A DNA stretch of 64,000 nt from Margaritifera margaritifera (GCA_029931535.1 JAQPZY010001670.1:744001-808000), one strand, 5' to 3'; counted from the first letter of the stretch, positions 1 through 12,779 are shown. Program-made: numbers and translations. The notes: generated by a model not told the origin, from the letters alone.

Positions 1-159
1 TTATTTATATTAATCATCATTTACCTGGACAAAACCTTCGTTTGGGACACAGTTAGTGCTGATAATTAACATTTAACTGATAGGTTTAATAAACCCTCTG
101 AGTATCTCTAATGTTTTAATTGTTCCCACATTGTAGCGAAAAGTGGGGAACATAATATT

Positions 160-480
160 TGCATTTCCATCCATATGGAGCTGCAGTGGGTCAGTATTTA
201 AGGGTTTCCGTCCATATGTAGCTGCAATGGCTCAATGGTTAAGCATTTCCGTCCATATGGAGCTGCAGTGGCTCAGTGGTTAAGGGTTTCCATCCATATG
301 ATGCTGCAGTGGCTCAGTGGTTAAGGCACTGGACTCATGATCAGAAGGGTGCTGGTTTAATTCCCACCATTGGATTAGCCTGATTTAGCCACCATGATGT
401 GTCCTTGGGCAGGGCACTTTATTCTGCTTGCCTCAGTGCAATGAAACCTTTAATGTGCTACTTTGCTGCAAAACACCAAA
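160..480 (+). mobile_element. tRNA-derived SINE with reduplicated 5' end
   Basis: A pol III type A box (TGGCTCAGTGG, 310-320) and B box (GGTTTAATTCC, 353-363) lie at tRNA-like spacing, followed by a SINE body with the segment CCTTGGGCAGGGCACTTTA. The leading part, from CCATATGGAGCTGCAGTGG to the A box, is present four times in tandem between about 165 and 320, each copy ending in GGTTAAG or similar. A related SINE lies on the other strand at 52287-52463. The exact 3' end is not defined. The first 160 bases hold nothing I recognise. Confidence 0.75.
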
Positions 481-534
481 CCAAACACACTATCCATCCA
501 TCCATTCATTTGTCCAGCCATCACACTTTTTTCT

Positions 535-1770
535 GCTCAATAACTTTAAAGCTGTTTGAAATAAAGGGATGAAACTTGGTGTACTTATACATCATCATTA
601 GGTGTGTCGTGGACAACCTGGGGGGTGGGAGGCTATTTTCAAGGGCAGGATCATGGATTAATACTTTAAGTTTTCTATAACACTTTCCCTTCTGTCATGT
701 AACTTAAGAATTGTTTGAGATAGAGGGATGATACCTGGTACACTCTGACATCATCATTAGAAGTTGTGTATCACATTGGGGGACCTATCTTCAAGGTCAC
801 AGATTAATATTTTAAGTTTTCTGTCACACTTTTCCTTCCACTCTTTAATTTTAGAGCTGTTTGAGTTAAAGGGATGAAACTTGGTATACTTATCATGAGA
901 TGGTGTGTTGCATACCATATTGCTGCTCCTCTCTTAAGGACATGGTCATAGATTAATATTTCAAGTTTTTTGCCACATCTCCTACTCCAGTCTATAACAT
1001 TAGAGTTGTTTGAGATAAGTGGATAAAACTTGTTATACTTATATATCTTCACTAGAAGGTGTGTCATGTCTGTATCTGGGATGCGGTCTTCAAGGTCAAG
1101 ATCAGAGTCATTTAAAATTAAGGGATGAAATTTGGTTACCTCTCTTATTTGTGGTGCTATCTTTAAGGTCAAGGTCAAGGTAATGGGCCAGTATTTTAAG
1201 TTTTCCTTCACACCTTCCTTTCTGCTCTTTCACATTAAAGTCATTTGAGACATCGGGAATGAAACTTGGTATACTCGTACATCATCATTACAAGGTGTTA
1301 CATGTACAGCTTGGAGGATTCATCTTCAAAGTCAACGTCATTAGTCAATATTTTAAATTTTTCCAACACACTTTTTTCTGCTCTATAACTTTAGAAACAT
1401 TTTGGATTAAGTGATGAAACTTGAATACTTACATTTCACTAGAAGTTGTGTCACATACTTTATTTTGTCTCCAGTCTTCTACATCAAAGTCACAGGTCAA
1501 TATTTTAAATGTTATATAACACTTTTCTTTTTGTTCTATAGATCTGTTTGAGATAAATGGATGAAATTTGGTATACTTATGTATGATCACTAGAAGGTGT
1601 TATCTGAGATACTGCAATGGAGCATGGTACACATGTTTCTTCCTTTGATCACATCCATTGTGTGCAGTCAAGGTCAGATCTTCAAGGTCAAGGTCACTGA
1701 TCAATTTGTTCTCTTTTCTGTGTTTTTATTCTAATGCTTTTTGAGATAATTTAGTGAAACTTCATTACTT
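535..1770. repeat. degenerate ~147-bp tandem array with AAGGTCA motifs
   Basis: The block GGGATGAAACTTGG and close variants recurs at about 566, 726, 872, 1020, 1122, 1257, 1411 and 1558, mostly 145-160 bases apart. Each unit also has variants of TCATCATTAGAAGGTGTGTC and TTTAAGTTTTC. Several units carry TCAAGGTCAAGGTCA. It lies in the intron upstream of the exon at 2157. The only longer open frame here (minus strand, 804-1211) is a by-product of the repeat. Confidence 0.75.
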
Positions 1771-2156
1771 TCCATGTATGCCCAGAAACTCTACATCATT
1801 GTATACTCTTGGTGACTTCACCAGGATAGGTGTGGAACAAACATTCACTAAATTTGCAAGCTTTTTCTTAATGAAGCCCAATGATATGCAAAAGTATGCA
1901 GATGAAATTCTAATTCTTCCTTGCTCCTATAAATTAATGAATATTTTCCACTGAAATCATACTTCTGTTTTAGACTTTGGGAATTTTCTTTTAAAGAGCT
2001 TTTGTCTTATTAAAGATAAATGGATCATTATTGACTTGTGCACCCATAGTGAAAGTTGTAAATTTTGCTTTTATGCTCATTAAGAAGTTTTTTCACCTAT
2101 TCAAATTTTTGAAAAGTCACTGATTAATTAAAAAAAAAATCTCTTCTTTTACACAG

Positions 2157-2437
2157 GCTCTGTATATGTTGATGGTCAGGAGATGAAGACGAAACTTCCA
2201 GCACTTAGCAGAAACTCAGTCCTTACATTTGAAACAGAATCCCTGCCAAATGGCAAGGTGCGTGTCAGTGTGCAGGTGGAGGAAAAGGATGTGACATTTG
2301 ATTGGAGGATAGGACAGTCAGATGGAACTATGGGATTATTTGCTGGGATGGCAATGATGGAGGGAGAAACAGCCTCAAAAAATCTGTATTTTGCTATGTT
2401 GTATAGTCACGAGGACTGGAAGGTTGGAGTAGAGTAA
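2157..2437 (+). CDS. Terminal coding exon of a protein with a SPRY-like C-terminus
   Basis: A pyrimidine-rich tract ending in ACACAG precedes the exon at 2157. The first two bases complete a codon, then the frame reads SVYVDGQEMKTKLPALSR and runs 92 more-or-less host-like codons to TAA at 2435-2437. The segment alternates beta strands: SVLTFETESL, VRVSVQVEEKDVTFDWRI, NLYFAMLYSHEDWKVGVE. The pattern 'VTF-D...N/K LYF...GWKV' resembles the C-terminal SPRY/B30.2-like end of cytokine receptor-like factor 3, but this is an impression and not a firm assignment. Upstream exons are outside the window. An ATG at 2183 is internal, because the frame is open back to the acceptor. It is the only exon of this gene seen here. 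Confidence 0.6.
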
Positions 2438-2456
2438 TGTTGTATGGGAATTGCAT

Positions 2457-2462
2457 AATAAA
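2457..2462 (+). promoter_or_regulatory. AATAAA polyadenylation signal candidate
   Basis: AATAAA lies 20 bases after the stop codon of the exon ending at 2437. This would give a very short 3' UTR, so a later signal may be used. Bases 2463-2880 show nothing else recognisable. Confidence 0.35.
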
Positions 2463-2879
2463 TATTGGATGCTAAAATTCAGGGCATTTTTATGTTTGAA
2501 AGTCAATGTTTGCCCTCAAGATAGAAAAATATATTACAATACGACTAATATAACATCCAAAGAACCATTAGTTATGTTGACAAAAGGTCCTTTTCACGTC
2601 TTTTGGAATTTCAAGATTATAACTGGATTCAAATCAATTTTATCATATGAGCTATTGTTTTATTATAATTCTAAAACGGTTTTAGAGTGTTCTATGAATG
2701 TATTTAAGCAATGTTTAAAAACACACATTGGGCAGATATGAGGAAAGGTTTCAAGGAAATTGAAATTGCATATTCGACATCAGGGCTTGACTCCATTTAA
2801 GGACTCTGTTATAGATTAAATAATCCTTAAGCTGGTTGAGTTTATGTGCTAGTCCCTTGTCTGTAATACTTCATCCATC

Positions 2880-3170
2880 CAGCATCAATCAGTTAATATG
2901 TAGCTTCTTATTCTCACTCAGGGTTGTACAATTTGGATAGACAAACACATGGGACTAGTACATCCATCTTGCTTCCAGCATCTATCAATTAATATGTACC
3001 TTATTCTTACTCAGGGTTGTACAATTTGGATAGCCAAACACTTGGGACTAGTACATACATCTAGCATCCATCAATTAACATTTAACTTGGTTTTCTTACT
3101 CAGGAATGTACAACTTGGATATCCAGACACCAGCATTAGTACATTTTTCTGTTGGACAAGTGCCTGATGA
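2880..3170 (+). repeat. ~95-bp tandem repeat, about three copies
   Basis: Units share TTACTCAGGGTTGTACAATT, GGACTAGTACAT and a variant of CATCAATTAATATGTA. Copies begin near 2880, 2950 and 3050. Short open frames here are repeat shadows. Bases 3171-4429 hold no gene or repeat that I can support. Confidence 0.7.
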
Positions 3171-4424
3171 GTTTAGTCCCAGGCAAGTGAAATTTAAAAA
3201 AAACAAAACAGTCCCAAATTTGTTACAAGAGATTTGTACTGCCTTTTTATTTTCAGAGTCCAGAGGGAATGTGAATTGTTACTTATTCACAATATCTTGT
3301 ATACAAATAGTTAACGTGTGGATGCTTTAGGCCTATATGTTCTGCATTTAATTTAGACAGATTTTGAGAAGAAAATTAAACTCAGCTTGATTGTGTAATC
3401 AAATTAATAATTATTCAATGCTAGATTCTATCCTGTTTATTGAGGCAAAATTAAGTGTCCTTTTTTTGAAGTTTAGGTGCTCTCTGCTATTTTTTGGTGT
3501 GGTGACAGGCACTAAAGATTATAAACCATTTTGCATTTGATGTTTGAACAAAAAATGACCTGTCATTCTGACAAGAAAAAAAGTAAAATGAACAGATTAG
3601 ATATTTAAAAAACAGAAGTAACACATATGTACGACGGTACATCACATGTAAAAGACATATTTAACATTACATTGTATTACAAATGCTGCCCATAGGTGGC
3701 ATCATAGACATTAGACACTGGAAAATGAAGAAATTTTGAAATAAAACAGGAAAAGTAAAAAGTACACCAGGATAAGTCACTTTTTCAAAGTCACTTGTCC
3801 TGGACTGGTTTCTATGTGTGCAACCTTGCTACTCTGATTGATTACCCATTTGTTACAAAACTTTACCATTTGTTACGAAACTTTACATGCAAATTTACCC
3901 AGAGTTGTAGTTTTCTCAGCTGTAAACAAGGAAACATGAGGCAAATATCTATGCTATATAGATGGTAGGTTTTTCATATGGAAAATCTTATTTGTCCACA
4001 TCTTTTATAGACAGTTTCCATATTACTTCCCTTGGTCAGTACCTCTTTGACCTTCAAGTCCTTTCTCAGGCATTCTTAGCCTTTTCTCAGGCATTGCAGT
4101 AATTCTTCATAGCACCATTAGCATTTACTTTAGGGGAATCACACATGCTGTTTTCCTATCAGTTCTGTTAAATTCTAAGATTTTCATCAGGGAGATTATC
4201 ATTAATGGATATTATCGTAAATATTATATTTTGACTGAAAATGATTTCCTGTCTCATTTTTTTATGAAGTTATGAGTAATTTTGTTATTTAACAGTCATA
4301 AGCATAGGTTAAAAAAAATCTGCCACTGAATTTGCCAAAGTAAGTTTTTTGTTCACCAGTTGAGACTCTTTTTTTTAATACAGCAAATTCCACTGAAAAC
4401 ATTTTGAGCAAATTTTTTTTCATC

Positions 4425-4492
4425 AATTTGTCTAGACAAGTGGTTTCAGAAGATTCACTTGTCCCACCTACCTTTTCACTTGTCCCAGTTCA
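4425..4492. mobile_element. Fragment related to the hAT-like element at 42 kb
   Basis: The stretch around GACAAGTGGTTTCAGAAGAT, followed by TCACTTGTCCCACCTACC, closely matches 42008-42066. That second site is one end of the decayed hAT-like element at 41985-43690. It is probably a solo terminal fragment of the same family. Confidence 0.5.
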
Positions 4493-4559
4493 GTTCATAT
4501 ACCTCTTGCTTGCATAGAAAAATAAAAAAATTACTTATATCCTTTCTAAAAGCTAGTTT

Positions 4560-5215
4560 GTATCTAGCTGACAACATAGTTGCTGTTGCTGTCTTGTCCA
4601 AGTGAACAGCACTCCATGTATAATACATACTACCTATTTGTAACCAAATCAGGTAGGGGACACAACTTTTGGTATTTGTGAAATCGTCTGTTGATAGCAT
4701 AGCACAAAAACCACTCAATGTAAACAAATGAAATTTGGCTAGCATATTTGAATACATATGTAGATGACCTGATCAGATTTTAAGGCCATGACAGCAGATG
4801 ACATGACGAGTTTAAGGGCATAATACCAATTTTTCAATATTTGTACACATTTTTAGACTTTTTTTCCGACTTAGACTATTTTTTTTAAAATCTTGTTAAC
4901 ACAATGAAGCTGAAACCACTTGAGGTAGACAAATGAAATTTTCAGACATATTGGTATTTATAAGTAGATAATCTGATTAGAATTTCAGGCCATTAAAATA
5001 TTTTCTCAATTATTTTTACACATTTTATAACTTTTTTGACTTTATACATTTCTTGACACAAACCATTTTAGCACAATTAAGTGAAATCCAGTGAAGTTTG
5101 AGATGTATGTTTATATGCTTAATGTTAAAGACCGGATTAGATTTTCATGCCATTGTAGCAATTTTTCAAATTTTTCAAAATTTTTGAACTTTCAGCCATT
5201 TTGGTCTGCATTGGG
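4560..5215. repeat. degenerate tandem repeat of ~165-190 bp
   Basis: Segments with GTAAACAAATGAAATTTGG (about 4711), GTAGACAAATGAAATTTTC (about 4924) and AGTGAAATCCAGTGAAGTTT (about 5079) recur, each preceded by an 'ACACAATGAAG'-like block and followed by 'GATCAGATTT...GGCCAT'. Bases 5216-5620 hold nothing recognisable. Confidence 0.5.
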
Positions 5216-5619
5216 GAATACATGTTTTACAGAATCTAGTTGTGATCTGTAACTTAATGTCTTGTGGATTTAATTTGTGTGACTTATAGTAGATCAAGTT
5301 ATACCAATTTCTCTAGGTAGAAGCATAGATGAGAGCTGCAAATTGAAGTTTCCATTATTTTAAAGTGTTTTTAATCAGAGTTTCACCTTGAATCATATTT
5401 ATGATTCTTGACAGGTATAAAGAATAATATGTATTGTATACTTTCTTTATCAAAATCCATATATATTTTAAATTTTTTTAAATGAACAACCGTGTTGTTT
5501 TGTTTGAGAGGTTAGTAAATGGATTTGCTATTTAAAATGGCATTTCAGTTGAAAAGAAGAGTATCTCATAAAGATCGAAACATTTGCAGTAAACGGGTAT
5601 GCTGTTAATCTTAAAATGA

Positions 5620-6040
5620 AGTGCCATCAAAATGAGTGATCATTAGTGTGCTGTAATGTGATAAACTGTGCCATCAAAATGAATGATCATTAGTGTGCTG
5701 TAATTTGATAAACTGTGCCATCAAAATGAATGATCATTAGTGTGCTGTAATTTGATAAACTGTGCCATCAAAATGAGTGATCATTAGTTTGCTGTAATTT
5801 GATAAACTGTGCCATCAAAATGAGTGATCATTAGTGTGCTGTAATTTGAAAACTGTGCCATCAAAATGAGTGATCATTAGTTTGCTGTAATTTTATAAAC
5901 TGTGCCATCAAAATGAATGATCATTAGTGTGCTGTAATGTGATAAACTGTGCCATCAAAAGGAATGATCATTAGTGTACTGTAATGTGATAAACTGTGCC
6001 ATCAAAATGAGTGATTAGTGTGATGTAATGTGATAAACTG
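5620..6040. repeat. 47-bp minisatellite, about nine copies
   Basis: Near-identical units read TGCCATCAAAATGAGTGATC followed by ATTAGTGTGCTGTAATGTGA and TAAACTG. Copies start every 46-48 bases and differ at a few positions (GAGTG or GAATG, GTG or TTTG). Each includes the palindrome TGATCA. Confidence 0.9.
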
Positions 6041-6234
6041 TGCATATTAGCTTCCTGAATCAATTGTGCTCTTATCCAGTCTTGTTTAGGTCATGGCAGC
6101 ATGCTTAACATTAGTAAGAATGAACTGTAAAATGATACTGTTGATTTCTACACAGTTGTTATTTGAATATGTATCAGAGGATTTTTGCCATAATTTGTCT
6201 TAAATCACATTTCCTAGTAATTTTCTCAGTCACT

Positions 6235-6530
6235 GTAAAACCTGATGATAGCTTTGACCATTTTGCTCATCAGATGTCTTTCATGTAAAACCTAATGATA
6301 GCTTTGACCATATAACTCATCAGATGTCTTTCATGTAAAACCCGATGATAGCTTTGACCATATAACTCATCAGATGTCTTTCATGTAAAACCCGATGATA
6401 GCTTTGACCATATAACTCATCAGATGTCTTTCATGTAAAACCCGATGATAGCTTTGACCATATAACTCATCAGATGTCTTTCATGTAAAACCTAATGATA
6501 GCTTTTACCATTTGCTCATCAGGTGTCATT
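6235..6530. repeat. 50-bp minisatellite, six copies
   Basis: Units read GTAAAACCCGATGATAGCTT, then TGACCATATAACTCATCAGA and TGTCTTTCAT. The middle copies are almost identical and the first and last diverge, as expected for homogenisation inside an array. Bases 6531-7120 hold nothing recognisable. Confidence 0.9.
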
Positions 6531-7124
6531 CATACAAAAGCTTTTTTCATATGTATATATGTCTTGCATTTTTAGAAGAAAGAGAACCTAATGAAAATGC
6601 TTGTGGCAATGGAGCATCAGTTTAACCAATCTTTAAGGGAGAATTTGGCTAAATATAAACCAAATTGAAACTACTAAAAGCATTTAACCACCATTTATGG
6701 TATATATTTTTTGTATTATTTCCAGTTCCAGTCTCATCTACTTTGCCCTAGTTTCATTTTGTTGTGGAGTTGATACTGTTTTTTTTTTTTTAAATGATTT
6801 AATACAGTCACAGTCTCTGTACATTTGGTTACAAACTATCAAATTTGGCTGGAACGTAGGTAGGAATGAGGATGTAGTTGCAGATTAAGCCTAGTAATCC
6901 CTGTGCTAGCTACTGTTGTGACTCAACATGACTAACTTTTCCCTGGAATCTTGTTTGAATCACACATTAAGATAAAGACAAAGCAGAGTTACTTGCTTGT
7001 TTTCAATTGTAACTGTGTCTCGGGAGGAGCAGTTTATGTCATAATCAATGGGGCCATCATTGTTATAGTTGATCGCAGTGTTCCTCATATCATACTGTGT
7101 CAAATATGGGTCCAATTAGCTTCG

Positions 7125-7480
7125 CTTATCATCAGACAACTTGTGTTTTACCACAGCTGCATACATTTAATTACTTAACATCATACAACTTGTGTTATAC
7201 CCCAGCTGTATACATTTAATTAACATCATGCAACTCATGTTATACCATAGCTGCATACATTTAATTACTTAACATCATACAACTCGTGTTATATCATAGC
7301 TGCATACATTTAATTACTTAACATCATACAACTCATGTTATATCATAGCTGCATACATTTAATTACTTAACATCATAGAACTCATGTTATACTATAGCTG
7401 CATACAGTTAGTTATCATCGAGCAACTCGTGTTATACTGCAGCTGCTTACAATTAGTTACTTATCATACAACTTGTGTTA
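7125..7480. repeat. ~49-bp minisatellite, about seven copies
   Basis: Units contain ACATCATACAACTCGTGTTA, then TATCATAGCTGCATACATTT and AATTACTTA. Copies at both edges are shortened or diverged. Bases 7481-8566, including a short CA run near 8000, show no gene. Confidence 0.85.
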
Positions 7481-8566
7481 CGCCAATCATTTAGTCACTT
7501 ATGAAGTCTAGTTAGACTTGTTATGGCTAAGTAACTAAGTGGATTTGAAGCAAATATAAAATGAAAATGTAAATACCTGTACAATATATATATAGTATTT
7601 CCCATGGAAATGAAGTATCAGATACATGGTACATGTCCAAAATAAATCATATGACTAAGAATTTCATTTGAGAGTAAATACTTTGTATGATGAAATAACA
7701 CCACATAATGACCAGATGCGTTCTGTGTCAACTGATTACCATACTAAGGTAAATCTCCAGGCTAAGTGTTACTGTGTAGGCTGTGCCTTTGTACAGTGTC
7801 AAATATTTTACCAGCATCATTTGTTTGACTTATATTCTAGATGTCTTTAAACTTTTCATCCAAGAAAAATTGTTTTATGTCTCTTTAAAATTTCCTGAAA
7901 AATATGGCATTTTTATTTTCTGTCCTATTATCTATGTAAACATTCTGAACATCAAACGTCAGTTAGTACTTTCCTTCAAAAAAGGAATGTATATTTTAAC
8001 ACACACACACACACATGCACAAACACATTAAATTTGTGTTAAAGTTTTGGTTACAGTTTTCTCATGTGCTTATGTTTCCTAAACCTCTTGATGGATGTTT
8101 TTTCATACTTTGGGCAAACCATTATGAAGCTAAGACAACAAAACATTCTGTGACATGGGTACTCAGCCTTTTGACATTGGGATCAAGGTCATACATTTTA
8201 TTAAATTGTAGAATATTTTATATCTCGGTATCAGCTCAATGTGCAAAAGATGGGACTCTCTTAGTGACTCTGCTGGTGGACATCCAGGGTCAAATTCCTT
8301 AATAAACATAATATTTTCAGTAAAAGCTTTTAAATTTTACCAAAAGAGTGCCAATGTCTTTCTGCTGATATTTATAAGTATTTCATTTTGCATACTTGTA
8401 GAATAACAGAATAGGACTTGACAAAAGTATTTACATCTGTAAAATAGCAATGTATATGAGCTGTTTCAAGCATACAGGTCATATGAGGCTCATCACATAA
8501 TGAGCTCGGTGATGACATAAAACATGATGTCATGATTTTCATTCCAATTAAATGTTTTCAGATAAT

Positions 8567-8806
8567 GAAAAAAACAAAAACAATAAAGAATGGGATAGAA
8601 GGAAATGTCTTTATATATCACAAATACAGCAAAAACAATAAAGAATGGGATAGAAGGAAATGTCTTTATATATCACAAATACAGCAAAAACAATAAAGAA
8701 TGGGATAGAAGGAAATGTCTTTATATATCACAAATACAGCAAAAACAATAAAGAATGGGATAGAAGGAAATGTCTTTATATATCACAAATACAGCAAAAA
8801 CTTTAT
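8567..8806. repeat. 60-bp minisatellite, four near-perfect copies
   Basis: The unit GCAAAAACAATAAAGAATGG, GATAGAAGGAAATGTCTTTA, TATATCACAAATACA repeats every 60 bases, starting at about 8573, 8633, 8693 and 8753. The copies look essentially identical, so the array is young or recently homogenised. The open frame across it is a by-product of the period being a multiple of three. Confidence 0.95.
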
Positions 8807-8877
8807 AATATTCAGAAAATATTTTTTAAAATTTTTATCAATAAAGTCTTTTATGCTTGAAACATATCATTTTTAAA

Positions 8878-9240
8878 CAATTGATGACTGCAGATGGGTT
8901 TGACTGTACCATGATGACTATAGATTGGATTTACTGTACCATAATGACTATAGATCGGTCTGACTGTACTGTGATGACTATAGATGGATTTGACTGTATC
9001 ATGATGACTAGGGATGGGTATGACTGTACTGTGATGACTATAGATGGGTTTGCTTGTACCAGTACATATAAAAGGACTAGTGACTGTAGATGGGCATGAC
9101 TGTACCGTGACGACTATAGATGTGTTTGACTACTGTGATGACTATAAATGGATTTAACTGTACCAATGCATATGAAAGGAGTGATGACTATAGATAGTTT
9201 TGAGTGTACCATGATGACTGTAGATGTAGTTGACTATGTC
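8878..9240. repeat. degenerate ~27-bp minisatellite
   Basis: Variants of GATGACTATAGATGGGTTTG followed by ACTGTACCAT recur about twelve times with small insertions (GCATATAAAA). Bases 9241-10880 hold no gene or repeat that I can support. Confidence 0.8.
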
Positions 9241-10884
9241 ATTGCATATAAAATACTGTAATGCTCATCAATATTTGATAAGGGAAAGTTAATTTAGACT
9301 TTTCACGCAATGTTCTTCCAAATGGGTTACATATGATATCCTAATCTTAGGTTTTAGCTACATGTATTTTGTTTGTTAGTAATACTAATGACAAGGTTAC
9401 ATAAATGTGCCAAATTTGCCTAAGCATCGATTTTATTTTTAACTTGAATAGTGAAAAGCCTGGTGAGGATATCTTATGGTCCTGTGTTAGTCATCTGGTG
9501 AGGATATCTTCTGGTCCTATGTTAGTCATCTATCATCAGTCATCTTTAGTCTGCCAATACTTGCCATTATATTTTCCAGAACCTTTGGGCAAAGAACTAA
9601 TGACAAGTGTTACCAACATTAGATTATTGTTGATCTCTTCATGTAGTAATAAAAAGTTTTACCAACATATATTGTTGATCTCTTTATGAATTATATGGGT
9701 TAACTTGCAAACATCAGTAGGACTTTTGGCTTCCATATCAATGTTCATGTTTAGCTATGTTGATGATCTGTTGTAACATCTATTTTCCTTGTCTGCTATA
9801 GCTGGTCAGCTTAAATTATGAAAACAGATTGGCAAGATTTCATCAAACTTGTGGAACATGTTTTCTTATGTCTAAGTTTTTCCATAATATATATTAATTA
9901 TTAGTTGTTTTTTTATAAGTTTAGCTTTGTTTGAAAACTGGGGAGTACTCCCCAACCTTGTTTCTCATCCATGAATTATTGTATTGATGTTCCTCATCAT
10001 AGGTACTACGGTATATAGGTAGTGCATGATCTTTTTGTCCCCTATATCAACCATCAGGTTTTCATGGCAACCAGCATTTAATATTTATTTTCAACACTTC
10101 TGGGGAGTTTTAATACCAGAATTAAATAAACCTAGTCAAGTGAGTAATATAGGATTTAATTGGTATCTTACATTTAACATATCACATTTTTTCTTTTTAA
10201 TTGTTCTGTTTTCAACTGTTTATTATCTGCACTGCCTCTTTATCCGACCCAAACCTCTGTATCTTAGTAATTTCATTTCAAGAGAAAACATTTGCCCCTT
10301 GCATAAAAGCATTTTACCCTGAAAAACTAGCTGTTTATTAATTTTACAGGTGTTCGGACTTTGCATAGAAATGTAAGCCATGTAAAGTGGTTTATTTGTG
10401 TTCTATACACTATTTGATTAATAATGTGCTTGTGCCAAAGGTTTTAAATAATGCCAACTGTAGTTATGCAGTATATTTTCTGTTTACTTATGAAAGAAGT
10501 GTTCCAGCGGGAATTGTGATGGAATATTTGGCACCATGGAATAAAAAGATGATTTGTTCACAGAATGCATTTCTATTAGAATGTTAAATCATGGTGATCT
10601 TTAGTTGGTTCATATATATTTTTCATAATTTAGAAAAAAATGTGCTCATCTATTTTACAAAATTTTTACATAGATATAATGTTTTTATGTTCCCAAAGTA
10701 GTTGCCAGTCAGTTAAAGGGCTTGAAACAGAGTCCCTATCACATGTATTCATTTTACCTGAGTAAAGCTCAGCTATGATAAAAACCAAGTTTGACATTTT
10801 TCCTAATAATAATAATTATTGCAATTATTTTATTCATGACATATATAGATTTGACATTGAGACAAATTACTCATTTTATTTGCT

Positions 10885-11330
10885 CCACTATTAGTGTGGT
10901 AGGAGCATGTAGTATAACACCCGTCTGTCCATCTGTCTGGTTATCCCCATGCCTTTTAAAAAAGTTTTGAGGATATTATGATATTCTCCTTCTGTCCATA
11001 TATCCATCTATCCATTATCACATCTCCTAAACTGCTGGGTGAAATTTCACAACATTTTAGTTATGTTGCCCCTGTGGTGACCACTTGTGAGATGAGTGTC
11101 ATTCTTAGCAATCACCTCTGGGGTCTCTGGGAGGGGGTCAAAGGTCAAATATTCAAAAATTGCAATTACAATGACATTTTTAGATATTTTTTAACCATAC
11201 TTTATATATGCAATCAGAGCAGAAAGACTTTTCATATATATGACATAATGTGCATTATGACCCCTGAGTCGCTGTCAGTGGGGGGGCAAGACTCTGCAGT
11301 GGAAAGCATGGGGATTTAGCCAATGCAGTT
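10885..11330. repeat. dispersed repeat remnant
   Basis: It starts with a TCTGTCCATCTGTCTGG block, then ACTGCTGGGTGAAATTTCAC and a GGGGTCAAAGGTCAAATATT block. This resembles single units of the tandem families elsewhere in the window (compare the edge at about 14030-14110). It is weakly supported. Bases 11331-12170 show nothing. Confidence 0.35.
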
Positions 11331-12169
11331 GCAATTTTTTTAGTTTGCATTTTTAATTTTTCAGGCTGTATGGTTGCACATTCGCATTTCATGAATACAT
11401 TTATTGTTAAGAGATATACACTTCAACATACGGATGTCCTCAGGATCATAGAATGACTATGTCTAAGTTAAAGTATAGCAGCTATTTTAAGATGGTTTTA
11501 AAATTAAACCTTTTTATTAGTATTGTTTGTAAACTGTTATTCACAAAAATTATGGGCAAAGAGAGACCAAAACTCTTGTGCAGATTTAGTAGAAATATTA
11601 TCTTTTAATTTTTATGATCAGCTGGGATTTAACAATAACCTTGCAATTATAATGAATCTTTGTATTCCATATTAATGTACTTTTATCACAAATAACTTCA
11701 GGTTTATTGGTTTTTTCATAACTCTCATGTAATTGTGTAACAACTTTGTTAAGTCTACACAAATAGTTTTGCTATTAGCTTATAGCAAATGATAAAAAAT
11801 CCTGCTTTCAATTTTGCTTCCAAATATTTTTCTGCATTTATATTTTTATTTGTAGCTGAATACACTATTCAGTTGAAACTACTTGAATTTATTACATCAT
11901 GGTGACTTTGATGGTAAACACCTAGTAAATATGTTATAGTAAACTTGTCCATAATTTGTAAGTAGAATGTCTCACGTGCTATTTAGTTAATGCTTTCTCC
12001 TTTAAAGAAAAATGAAATAAATCTTGTTGAGCTCATTTTGTTTTCCATTCATGCCTTGTCTTTTTAATATATTTCTTTGCATAATCATGACATAAGGTAC
12101 AACTTATATCCATCTATCCATTTTCTCACTCTTCCTTTCACAGTCAAGAGCTTGTGACATGCTGTCAGA

Positions 12170-12412
12170 TCCTGATCGGATTTAGCCCTGTATGCATGAA
12201 ATTCAAACCCCAACCCTGTATGCATGAAAGTCAAACCAGCCCTGTATGCATGAAACTCAAACTCCAGCCCTGTATGCAAGAAAATCAAACTCCGGCCCTA
12301 TATGCATGAAAGTCAAACTCCAGCCCTGTATGCATGAAACTCAAACTCCAGCCCAGTATGCATGAAACTCAAACTTCAGCCCTGCATGCATGAAAGTCAA
12401 AGTTCAGCTCAA
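12170..12412. repeat. ~28-bp minisatellite
   Basis: Units read CAGCCCTGTATGCATGAAAC followed by TCAAACTC, about eight copies with point changes. The minus-strand open frame here has repeated HAYRAGLTF-type blocks and is a repeat shadow. Confidence 0.9.
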
Positions 12413-12489
12413 AACCACATCCTCTGATATGGTATATAGAAATAACAGGTCATTAAAATTTAGTAAACAAATAGAAGAATCAAGGTTTT

Positions 12490-12592
12490 TTTGATTTGGT
12501 TTTGTGGGTTTAATGCCATTTTTCAGCACATGATGGGCTATACATGGTGGCCAGTATATTTGGTGGAGGAAAAACAAAATTGAGGAATCGGA
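12490..12592 (-). mobile_element. Truncated SINE (3' body)
   Basis: On the + strand GTGGGTTTAATGCCAT and TGGTGGCCAGTATATTTGGT match the body of the complete SINE at 17524-17752, in the same orientation. No tRNA head is present, so this is a 5'-truncated copy with an insertion in the body. Confidence 0.65.
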
Positions 12593-12779
12593 CCAAAGAA
12601 ACATCAGCAGGTACAATGCATGACAACTTGTGTGTTTCATCCACCAACAATACTTCTAAGTTGCTCTATATACCATACATTGACAAGATATTAACTCCAT
12701 TGTCCTACCTGTAACATATAGTCTCTGCAGCCTGCCTATTAGTTATTGCTAGTGCAGGCTTTCTTAGCCTGGTGATCAA

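Noticed and set aside
160..480. Genuine tRNA gene
   Set aside because: A and B boxes are present but the sequence cannot form a complete cloverleaf, and a SINE body follows. The same applies to 17524-17752 and 52287-52463.
5620..9240. CRISPR-like regular repeats
   Set aside because: The units abut with no unique spacers, and the DNA is eukaryotic. They are minisatellites.
12085..12288. Minus-strand frame with repeated HAYRAGLTF units
   Set aside because: A translation of the 28-bp minisatellite.
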